A stretch of 6,567 nucleotides of DNA from positions 1 through 6,567 of the forward strand of contig DAOUMF010000050.1 of NCBI GenBank assembly GCA_034411955.1, read 5' to 3'. The notes under the pieces were generated by a model. That model saw only the letters and a list, made by a program, of their open reading frames with translations, was not told where the DNA came from and searched no databases. The first letter of the stretch is position 1; each line of letters begins with the position of its first letter. Shown in pieces: positions 1-5,945 of the stretch. A program made the translations under genes and the position numbers. Origin of the DNA: DAOUMF01 sp034411955 (GTDB taxonomy: Bacteria > Chloroflexota > Dehalococcoidia > SM23-28-2 > RBG-16-64-32).

Positions 1-1382
1 CGTTCATTCCCGGCGGCGAAGGCACGGAAGGCAAGACAACGCAGAACGTAGTGGTCGGTGGTGTCGGCGCCGATGGTGAAGACGCCACCAACGAGCTGAG
101 CTGCATCGGGCTGGACGCCTACGCCGACGTGAGGACCGTTCAGCCCAACTTTGGCGTGCGGCTAAGCTCGAGGGCCCCCAGGGACTTCTTCCAGAGAGCG
201 ATCGAATACGCGAAGGACGGGGTTCTGCTGCACTTCTTCAATGATGAAGCGATTATCGAGTCCCTGCAGCGGGGCGGACACACCCTTGAGGACGCCCGCG
301 ACTACGGTGTTGTGGGCTGCGTCGAGCCGAACGCGCAGGGCAAGACCTTCGGCTCAACCTTCGCGGTCCAGTTCAGCGGAGTCAAGTGTCTCGAGTTCGC
401 CCTGAGCAACGGCGTGGACAACATCTTCGGCCATCGGGCGGGCATAGAGAGCGGAGACCCCGCAGCGTTCGGCTCATTCGACCAAGTGTGGAATGCATAC
501 GATGCTCAGGTGTCCCACTTCATCGGGCAGATGACCAGGGGCATGGCCGCGCTCGACGAGGTCATCGCGGAACTCCTGCCGTCTCCCTTCGCATCGGCCA
601 TGATCGAGGGGCCGATGGAGAAAGGCGTGGACGTCACACGAGGAGGGGCCACATACAACTCCACCGGTGTCCAGTTGATCGGCTTCTCCAACGTGGTGGA
701 CAGCCTGCACACGATAATGAAGGCGGTTTTCGAGGACGGGGTGATGTCGCTGGAGGAACTGGTCAGCTGCCTGGCGGAGGACTGGGACGAAGCCGACGAC
801 AAGCGAGCGTACTTGCTCCACAAGGTGCCCAAATACGGCAACGACGACGATGACGTGGACGCCATGGCGGCAAGGGTGCTGGAGCATTTCTGCGACGAAG
901 TGCTGAGGCACAGGAACTATCGCGGCGGCCCGTTCTGGCCGGGGGTGTTCACCGTTGGCTTTCACATCGCTCTGGGCGCGTTCGCTGGCGCCAGTGCGGA
1001 CGGCCGCTGCGCCGGCGAGGTTCTCGGCAATGGGATTACCCCCACGAATGGTAATGCCCTGGGTGGCCCCACGGCGGTTGTCAACTCGGTCACCAAACTG
1101 CCCCTCACTCGCATCCACAACGGCGTCAATCTGAACATGCGGTTCAACCCGGGCGCGCTGAAACCCGAAATCCTCATGGCCCTCGTCCAGACGTACTTCG
1201 AGCGCGGAGGATGTCAGGTTCAGTTCAACATGGTCGACTCCGCCACGCTGAGAGACGCTCAGGCGCACCCGGAGAAATACCGAGACCTGATTGTCAGAGT
1301 GAGCGGGTACTCGGCCCTGTTCACCGGGCTCAGCGAGATGGCCCAAGACGAGATCATCAGCCGCATGGAGTACGAACTGTAG
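1..1382 (+). CDS. Glycyl radical enzyme of the dehydratase/eliminase/decarboxylase type (C-terminal part, 5' end outside window)
   Basis: This is the C-terminal ~459 residues of a pyruvate formate-lyase-like glycyl radical enzyme, a family usually about 800 residues long. The reading frame is open from the window edge (first full codon at 3), so the GTG at 51 is internal and not a start. Visible landmarks are the DATNELS segment near 90; the active-site loop GCVEP with thiyl-radical Cys at 318-320 and Glu two residues on at 324-326; the family motif KYGNDDDD near 832-855; the GPTAVVNSV segment near 1065-1090; and the glycyl radical loop RVSGYSALF with Gly at 1305-1307. Cys and Gly are 329 residues apart, close to glycerol dehydratase and choline lyase (about 330). 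Glu at Cys+2 is typical of dehydratases, C-S/C-N lyases and arylacetate decarboxylases, and differs from the Cys-Cys pair of true pyruvate formate-lyase. The substrate cannot be named. A radical SAM activating enzyme is required but not seen here. Cytoplasmic and oxygen-sensitive by family. Confidence 0.9.
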   Translation, partial: FIPGGEGTEGKTTQNVVVGGVGADGEDATNELSCIGLDAYADVRTVQPNFGVRLSSRAPRDFFQRAIEYAKDGVLLHFFNDEAIIESLQRGGHTLEDARDYGVVGCVEPNAQGKTFGSTFAVQFSGVKCLEFALSNGVDNIFGHRAGIESGDPAAFGSFDQVWNAYDAQVSHFIGQMTRGMAALDEVIAELLPSPFASAMIEGPMEKGVDVTRGGATYNSTGVQLIGFSNVVDSLHTIMKAVFEDGVMSLEELVSCLAEDWDEADDKRAYLLHKVPKYGNDDDDVDAMAARVLEHFCDEVLRHRNYRGGPFWPGVFTVGFHIALGAFAGASADGRCAGEVLGNGITPTNGNALGGPTAVVNSVTKLPLTRIHNGVNLNMRFNPGALKPEILMALVQTYFERGGCQVQFNMVDSATLRDAQAHPEKYRDLIVRVSGYSALFTGLSEMAQDEIISRMEYEL

Positions 1383-1390
1383 ACAGGGTT

Positions 1391-1412
1391 GGCTGCGCGA
1401 CAGCCTCTCTTT
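1391..1412 (+). promoter_or_regulatory. Small hairpin with T-rich tail between glycyl radical gene and CoA-transferase genes
   Basis: The arms GGCTG (1391-1395) and CAGCC (1401-1405) form a perfect 5-bp GC-rich stem around the 5-base loop CGCGA, followed at once by TCTCTTT (1406-1412). It starts 9 bases after the stop codon of the glycyl radical gene and ends about 13 bases before the ribosome binding site of the next gene. The stem is short and the T tract is interrupted, so this could be a weak or partial terminator, an mRNA-stabilising 3' end, or chance. It is the only terminator-like structure I found between genes of the plus-strand cluster. Confidence 0.35.
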
Positions 1413-1424
1413 GCGCTGGCGAGC

Positions 1425-1429
1425 GGAGG
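1425..1429 (+). promoter_or_regulatory. Ribosome binding site GGAGG for the CoA-transferase alpha gene
   Basis: A consensus GGAGG lies 6 bases before the ATG at 1436. It fixes the start: the same frame is open further upstream to about 1211, but that extension overlaps the glycyl radical gene and does not look like CoA-transferase sequence. Confidence 0.8.
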
Positions 1430-1435
1430 TCCGGG

Positions 1436-2371
1436 ATGACGAAAGTGGTGACGATGAAGGAAGCGGTGGCTGAGCACGTGAACGACGGCGACTTCCTCTT
1501 CATCGGCGGCTATATCTGCAGGCCGCCGTTTGCCGCCATACACGAGATCATCCGGCAGGGGAAGAAGGATCTGACGATCACCAGGAGCAACGCGGCCGAT
1601 GACTTCGACATGATGATCGGCGCGGGCGCGGTGAAACGGTTCATCGCCACTTTTCTATCGCTCGGCTATTTCGGCCTGGGCCGTTGCTATCGCCGCTCCA
1701 TCGAACAGGGGGTGCCACACAAGATAGAGGTGGAGGAGTACACGAACCTATCGTTGCCCATGATGCTCATGGCCGGTGCCATGGGGATGCCGTTCGTGCC
1801 CGTCAAAGACATGGCGGGCTCAGACCTGATGAACGTGAGGTCCTTCATGGGAGACGGCAAATACAAGGTGATCGATTCCCCCTTTGACGGGAGCCCAACG
1901 GTGCTGGTGCCGGCCCTTCACCCCGACGTGGCGATAATCCACGTCCAGCAGGCCGATGAACTGGGGAATGCCCAGATATGGGGCATCGGGGGCGACTGCC
2001 AGGTGGGGGCCAACGCGGCGAACAAGGTCATCGTGAGCTGCGAGAGGATCGTCAGTCGAGAGACGATCGGCAAGGACCCGTCGCGCACCATCGTTCCAGA
2101 CTTCAGGGTCGTCGCGGTTGTGGAGGAACCATTTGGCGCCCACCCGGGCTATACACCCGGCTTCTACGATGTTGATCTCCCCTTCGGGTTCCAATACCAG
2201 AAGGCGTCCAACACGGTCGAGGACTTTCAAGCATTCCTGGACGAGTGGGTGTTCGGTGTCAAGGACAGGACCGAGTATGTTCAGCACTACATAGAGCGAT
2301 TTGGGTACGCGGTTTTCAAGAACCTCCAGGCGGAGTTCGACTACGCCTATCCCGTCAGCTACACGTATTGA
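1436..2371 (+). CDS. CoA-transferase alpha subunit, glutaconate CoA-transferase/IpdA-like
   Basis: This 311-residue protein fits a class I CoA-transferase alpha subunit (GctA/IpdA branch), which works as a heteromer with the beta subunit encoded next. Together they would move CoA from a donor thioester such as acetyl-CoA or succinyl-CoA to a carboxylic acid in the cytoplasm. Evidence: an N-terminal segment with a Gly-Gly turn (about residues 20-30), the DLTITRSNA strand, a MIGAGAVKRFI segment, an ALHPDVAIIHVQQAD block, and the C-terminal block VVEEPFGAHPGYTPGFY (FGAHPG at residues 233-238), which is characteristic of the GctA/IpdA group. The ATG at 1436 is chosen for its strong ribosome binding site. 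It lies 53 bases after the glycyl radical gene and 42 bases before the beta gene. The acid substrate is not evident. A ring-opening hydrolase role like that of mycobacterial IpdAB is the main alternative (see beta subunit). Confidence 0.85.
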   Translation: MTKVVTMKEAVAEHVNDGDFLFIGGYICRPPFAAIHEIIRQGKKDLTITRSNAADDFDMMIGAGAVKRFIATFLSLGYFGLGRCYRRSIEQGVPHKIEVEEYTNLSLPMMLMAGAMGMPFVPVKDMAGSDLMNVRSFMGDGKYKVIDSPFDGSPTVLVPALHPDVAIIHVQQADELGNAQIWGIGGDCQVGANAANKVIVSCERIVSRETIGKDPSRTIVPDFRVVAVVEEPFGAHPGYTPGFYDVDLPFGFQYQKASNTVEDFQAFLDEWVFGVKDRTEYVQHYIERFGYAVFKNLQAEFDYAYPVSYTY

Positions 2372-2401
2372 GGCGCCCCAGGTGGCCGGAGGACAGGGAA
2401 C

Positions 2402-2407
2402 GGAAGG
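2402..2407 (+). promoter_or_regulatory. Ribosome binding site GGAAGG for the CoA-transferase beta gene
   Basis: GGAAGG ends 6 bases before ATG 2414. It would abut the in-frame TTG at 2408 directly, so the ATG is the better start. Confidence 0.7.
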
Positions 2408-2413
2408 TTGGAT

Positions 2414-3214
2414 ATGCAGAAACGAACCGAGGGCTATAGTAAGCCCGAACTGATAGCCTGTTGCGGCGCCAGGGAGATCCGGGACCACGATGTAGTCTTG
2501 GTGGGGACCGGTTTTCCCGCCATGTCCGCCAACATAGCGAGGCATATCCACGCACCGAACGCCAGGCTGATGCAGGAATCGGGTGTCTACGACGCGCAGC
2601 CGAGGAGGCCGGCGCTGTCCGTAGGCGACCCGTGCCTGAACCCCGGAGCGGCGATGGTGGGGACGCTGCTGGACGTCATGGGGATGTTCCTGCAAGGCGG
2701 CTGGGTGGATGTCGGCTTCTTGTCCGGCAGCCAGGTCGACAAGTACGGAAACATCAACACTACAGCCATCGGAGATTACGACAATCCGAAGAGCCGTCTT
2801 CCCGGCAGCGGCGGGGCAAACCCCATCGGCTCGTTGGCGAAAAGGGTGATCATCATCGCCCTGCACGACACTCGCCGACTGGCTGAAAGGGTGGACTTCA
2901 TCACCACCCCGGGATACATCGACGGTGCAGGGGCCAGGGAGAAATGGGGCCTCCCACCCGATACGGGCCCGGACGTCATCATCACGAACAAGGCCGTCAT
3001 GCGCTTTGACAAAGCGACAGGAGAAGCCTATCTGGCGACCTACCACCCGGACACCTCGGTGCAGGAGGTCATGGAGAGCACCCCCTGGGATCTACGTGTG
3101 GCCGATGATGTGCGCGAGACGGAACCGCCGAGGGAAGAGGAGCTCAGGGTTCTGAGGGAAATCCTCGACCCGAAGCGGATGATCTCGGCCTATGAGCGCC
3201 GCGGTTACGTGTAG
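2414..3214 (+). CDS. CoA-transferase beta subunit, glutaconate CoA-transferase/IpdB-like
   Basis: A 266-residue partner of the preceding alpha subunit. The N-terminal half has the VVLVGTGFPAMSANIAR block and the QESG motif with Glu55 (codon 2576-2578). In glutaconate CoA-transferase the beta-subunit glutamate at about position 54, in the same setting, forms the glutamyl-CoA thioester, so this protein appears to keep the catalytic nucleophile. Further on are DVGFLSGSQVDKYGNINTT and the glycine-rich LPGSGGAN (about residues 130-140), both typical of the family. IpdAB-type ring-opening hydrolases reportedly lack that nucleophile, so a true transferase is favoured here. The ATG at 2414 is preferred over TTG 2408 because of ribosome binding site spacing. 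The gene lies 42 bases after the alpha gene, consistent with co-expression. The substrate specificity is unknown. Confidence 0.85.
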   Translation: MQKRTEGYSKPELIACCGAREIRDHDVVLVGTGFPAMSANIARHIHAPNARLMQESGVYDAQPRRPALSVGDPCLNPGAAMVGTLLDVMGMFLQGGWVDVGFLSGSQVDKYGNINTTAIGDYDNPKSRLPGSGGANPIGSLAKRVIIIALHDTRRLAERVDFITTPGYIDGAGAREKWGLPPDTGPDVIITNKAVMRFDKATGEAYLATYHPDTSVQEVMESTPWDLRVADDVRETEPPREEELRVLREILDPKRMISAYERRGYV

Positions 3215-3253
3215 TCTTACGGGTCAGATGGCAAGGGTGACGAGGGAGCAAGT

Positions 3254-3257
3254 GGAG
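3254..3257 (+). promoter_or_regulatory. Ribosome binding site GGAG for the MmgE/PrpD gene
   Basis: GGAG stands 7 bases before ATG 3265 in an otherwise featureless 50-base gap, and supports that start codon. Confidence 0.7.
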
Positions 3258-3264
3258 TAGAAGC

Positions 3265-4632
3265 ATGGAATACACACGAAAGCTGGCGGACTTCTGCGCT
3301 GGGGTTTCCTTTGAACGGCTACCCGACGAGGTGACCGATAAGGCGAAGCTCTGCGTCTTGGACCTTTTCGCCAATGTGTACGGCTCACTGGAGCTGGAAG
3401 CGGTCTCACGGGTGGTGTCCTATGTACGATCGTTGGGCGGGCCGGACACCGCCACGGCCCTGGGTTGTGACTTCAAGACAGGGATCCACAATGCCGCATT
3501 CCTCAACGGCACGGCTGCCGAGGCGATAGAAGGCCAGGACGGACTGCGGTTCGGGGGGAACCATCCGGGTACGGCTGTCATCCCGACTGCCCTTGCCGTG
3601 GCAGAGGACTTGGGCCTGGGCGGCAAAGAGGTCATTGAGGCGGTGGTGACGGGCTACGAGGCTGCCGGGCGGGTCGCCGCGGCGATCCATCCTCACCATA
3701 CGCTTGCGGGATTCCTGCCGACAGGCACCTGCGGTACCTTTGGAGCCGCGGCCGCGGCCTCCAGGCTCATGGGCCATGACGGCGAAGACATGCTCAACTC
3801 GTTCGGCAACGCTGGATACCTCCTGCCTCTCTCGATGGCCGAGCACCTGATGGGCGGGTACACCTCGAAGATACTTCAGGGGGGCCAGGCGGCGAGCGCG
3901 GGTCTCACCGCCGCGGGACTGGCCGGGGCCGGCATCACGGGAGCCCCATACGTCCTCGAAGGCTCGGCCCTGGGTGGGGGCTTCACCCAGATCACCACCC
4001 GGGGCGAGCCTGCTCTGAACAGAATCATTGATGGACTAGGCGAGCGCTTCTCCCTCATGGACATCTATTTCAAGCCCTACACCGCGTGCAGGCACACCCA
4101 CGGCGCCGCTCAGGCCGCGCTGCACTTGGTGGAGAACGAGGATTTCGCGGCGCAGGATATCGAAGCGGTGTCTGTGCACACATACGCCATCGCCTCCACC
4201 GCCGTCGGCAAGGGCGTCGGGGCGGACGGTACCTTCGTGTCGGCACAGTTCTCGCTGCCGTACGTCGTTGCCGCTTGCCTGACCGACGGAGAAATGGGGC
4301 CCGCGCAACTGAGAGATGATCGAATTGCCGATCCGACCATCCTCGAACTCTCCAAGAAGGTGGAAGTGAAGGTAGACCCGGAACTGACCTCGGCCTATCC
4401 CGGCATGACTTCCAGCCGGGTGGAGATCAGGCTCAAGAGCGGGCGGACGCTGGCAGAGCAGGTCGACATCCCGAAGGGAGACCCCAGAGACCCGATGACC
4501 GCCGCTGACGTGGCCGCCAAGCTGAAGCGTTTCGGCGCGCGAAGGAACGAAGAAGCTCTGGATAGGGCAATCGGCCTCTCGCTTGAACTCGAAAAGGTTG
4601 GAGACATCAAGGAGCTGACGTCCATCATCTAA
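3265..4632 (+). CDS. MmgE/PrpD family protein (2-methylcitrate dehydratase-like fold)
   Basis: This 455-residue protein has the usual length and layout of the MmgE/PrpD family: a mostly helical domain (about residues 1-245) with a lid-like C-terminal domain (about 265-435). Family hallmarks are the NGTAAEAIEGQDG stretch (about 80-93), GGNHPGTAVIPTALA with His100, the glycine/alanine-rich TGTCGTFGAAAAASRLMG segment (about 152-170), and KPYTACRHTHGAAQAA from Lys270 through His277 and His279. Characterised members include 2-methylcitrate dehydratase, cis-aconitate decarboxylase and iminodisuccinate epimerase, all acting on small di- or tricarboxylic acids without a metal cofactor. Many members are uncharacterised. 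No methylcitrate synthase or methylisocitrate lyase is present nearby, so a role in the methylcitrate cycle is not supported. Between a CoA-transferase and an acyl-CoA dehydrogenase it more likely hydrates, dehydrates or isomerises an acid intermediate of the same pathway. Family confidence is high, function low. Confidence 0.9.
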   Translation: MEYTRKLADFCAGVSFERLPDEVTDKAKLCVLDLFANVYGSLELEAVSRVVSYVRSLGGPDTATALGCDFKTGIHNAAFLNGTAAEAIEGQDGLRFGGNHPGTAVIPTALAVAEDLGLGGKEVIEAVVTGYEAAGRVAAAIHPHHTLAGFLPTGTCGTFGAAAAASRLMGHDGEDMLNSFGNAGYLLPLSMAEHLMGGYTSKILQGGQAASAGLTAAGLAGAGITGAPYVLEGSALGGGFTQITTRGEPALNRIIDGLGERFSLMDIYFKPYTACRHTHGAAQAALHLVENEDFAAQDIEAVSVHTYAIASTAVGKGVGADGTFVSAQFSLPYVVAACLTDGEMGPAQLRDDRIADPTILELSKKVEVKVDPELTSAYPGMTSSRVEIRLKSGRTLAEQVDIPKGDPRDPMTAADVAAKLKRFGARRNEEALDRAIGLSLELEKVGDIKELTSII

Positions 4633-4683
4633 GGAATCGCGTTTCGGCGGATGCGAGGGGGCCGGATCACGCCCCAGAGCAGT

Positions 4684-4688
4684 GAGGG
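4684..4688 (+). promoter_or_regulatory. Ribosome binding site GAGGG for the acyl-CoA dehydrogenase gene
   Basis: GAGGG lies 7 bases before ATG 4696. The alternative in-frame ATG at 4651 has no suitably spaced ribosome binding site and would add 15 residues unlike the family N-terminus, so 4696 is chosen. Confidence 0.7.
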
Positions 4689-4695
4689 AAGAGAC

Positions 4696-5865
4696 ATGGA
4701 CTTCGATCTGAACGAAGAACAACGAATGCTTGTCGATACCCTGCGCAGCATGGGAAAGCGGGAGGACTTCAAGGGGCTGGCGGTGGAGATCGACAGGACG
4801 GGGGAGTTCCCCAAGCACTTGGCGGGGAAGTACGCCGAGCTGGGGCTGCTGGGAATGACCCTGTCGCCCGAGCATGGCGGCGGCGGCCAGCCCGGCATAA
4901 GCGCCATAGTGGCCATCGAAGAACTGGCGAAGTTCAGCCCTGTGATCGCCGCTCCGGTGTTCGAGTCGAACATAGGGCCGGTGAGCGTCATCAACACCTT
5001 CGGGTCGGAAGAGCAGAAGAAGTCAATCATACCGAGTGTATGCAAGGGCGAGCTGAGCGTCTCCGTGAGCATGACCGAGCCGGAGGCGGGATCGGATCTC
5101 ACTTCGCTGTCCACAAAGCTGGTGGAAGACGGAGACGGATACCTCCTCAACGGGCGCAAGGTGTTCATCTCAGGGGGAGGAGAGGCGAGCCACTATCTTG
5201 TCTATTGCCGTTTCGGAGACGTCCCAGGCTACAGGGGGATCGGCGGCGTCATAGTCGAGAAGGGAACTGCGGGTTTCTCGTTCGGCAAGCAGGAGGAGTT
5301 CATGGGGCTGCGAGGGATGCCCTCGTGCGACCTCATCTTCGAGGACGTCAAGGTTCCGAAGGAGAGTGTGGTCGTCCAGGCAGGGGGATTCAGGGACCTG
5401 ATGACGACGTTCGATCTCGAGCGGTGTGGCAACGCGGCGATGTGTCTTGGCATCGCCGGTGGCGCTCTCGAGGAGGCGAAGGCCTACGCCACCGAACGGA
5501 AAGCCTTCGGCAGGCCGATATGCGAGTTCCAGGACATACAGTTCATGATCGTCGAAATGGCGATGAGGCTGGACGCCGCCCGCATGCTCGTCTACCGAGC
5601 AGCCACGGGCGCCGGCAGAGGCTTCCCCTCGATGTATGAGTCCGCCATGGGAAAGTGCTTCGCCAACGAGATGGCTGCTGAAGTTACGAGCGTAGCCATG
5701 CAGGTCTTTGGCGGCTATGGGTACAGCAGGGAGTTCCCGGTGGAGAGAATGCATCGGGACGCTCTTGCGTGGAGAGTTGCGGGCGGCACAGCTCAGATGC
5801 TGAAGATCACGATGGCGAGTATCCTTTTCGCGAGACGGTTCGACCAGAGAGCTGGCCGGGAATAG
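4696..5865 (+). CDS. Acyl-CoA dehydrogenase with atypical catalytic-base arrangement
   Basis: A 389-residue FAD-dependent acyl-CoA dehydrogenase of normal length, expected to oxidise an acyl-CoA to its 2,3-enoyl-CoA and pass electrons to electron-transfer flavoprotein. The N-terminal helical domain begins DFDLNEEQRMLV. The flavin/substrate signature TEPEAGSD is at residues 127-134, a FISGGGEAS strand starts at 157, RKAFG (268-272) lies in the C-terminal helical domain, and the second family signature runs from Gln336 to Asp355 (GGYGYSREFP core). The middle domain (VIVEKGTAGFSFGKQEE) resembles isobutyryl-CoA dehydrogenase. The usual catalytic Glu of the C-terminal YEGT-type motif is replaced: the sequence reads VAGGTAQM with Gly363 at that place. 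Glu242 in DLERCGNAA falls where isovaleryl-CoA and long-chain acyl-CoA dehydrogenases carry their base, so the enzyme may still be active. Last gene of the cluster, 63 bases after the MmgE/PrpD gene. Substrate unknown. Confidence 0.9.
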   Translation: MDFDLNEEQRMLVDTLRSMGKREDFKGLAVEIDRTGEFPKHLAGKYAELGLLGMTLSPEHGGGGQPGISAIVAIEELAKFSPVIAAPVFESNIGPVSVINTFGSEEQKKSIIPSVCKGELSVSVSMTEPEAGSDLTSLSTKLVEDGDGYLLNGRKVFISGGGEASHYLVYCRFGDVPGYRGIGGVIVEKGTAGFSFGKQEEFMGLRGMPSCDLIFEDVKVPKESVVVQAGGFRDLMTTFDLERCGNAAMCLGIAGGALEEAKAYATERKAFGRPICEFQDIQFMIVEMAMRLDAARMLVYRAATGAGRGFPSMYESAMGKCFANEMAAEVTSVAMQVFGGYGYSREFPVERMHRDALAWRVAGGTAQMLKITMASILFARRFDQRAGRE

Positions 5866-5874
5866 AGGGCTTCT

Positions 5875-5901
5875 GCTCCCCAGCGCCGGCGCAGCGGGAG
5901 C
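5875..5901. terminator. Possible convergent-gap hairpin (weak terminator candidate)
   Basis: In the 80-base gap between the converging genes, GCTCCC (5875-5880) pairs with GGGAGC (5896-5901). Between them sits the perfect palindrome GCGCCGGCGC (5883-5892), which can extend the structure. No T run follows on either strand, so it is not a canonical intrinsic terminator. Its location at two converging gene ends is the main support. A second imperfect stem (AGCA..CGG with CCG-TGCT, 5926-5946) overlaps the stop codon of the minus-strand gene. Confidence 0.35.
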
Positions 5902-5945
5902 CCCAGCGTAACCCTGGCTCGCCCTAGCAGTCGGCAGGACCGTGC

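Noticed and set aside
51..53. GTG as start codon of the glycyl radical gene
   Set aside because: The frame is open to the window edge and the residues before it (GGEGTEGKTTQN) continue family sequence; the visible part is only about half a full-length enzyme.
474..1346. Open minus-strand frame of about 290 codons opposite the glycyl radical gene
   Set aside because: It is antisense to conserved glycyl radical enzyme sequence, has no recognisable domain and is a codon-bias shadow.
1211..1435. Upstream extension of the CoA-transferase alpha frame
   Set aside because: The extension overlaps the glycyl radical loop-coding region and does not resemble CoA-transferase; the strong ribosome binding site is before 1436.
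1820..3046. Long open minus-strand frame (about 400 codons) opposite the CoA-transferase genes
   Set aside because: It lies wholly antisense to two recognisable genes, spans their junction and encodes no recognisable family. Long antisense frames are expected in GC-rich coding DNA.
4651..4695. Fifteen-residue N-terminal extension of the acyl-CoA dehydrogenase
   Set aside because: It has no well-spaced ribosome binding site, and the family N-terminus begins at the ATG at 4696.
4036..4875. Open minus-strand frame across the MmgE/PrpD and acyl-CoA dehydrogenase junction
   Set aside because: It overlaps two well-supported plus-strand genes and their ribosome binding site, with no protein family resemblance.
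5883..5892. Perfect palindrome GCGCCGGCGC as a regulator binding site
   Set aside because: It sits between converging gene ends, not upstream of any gene, and is better explained as part of the gap hairpin or by GC-rich composition.
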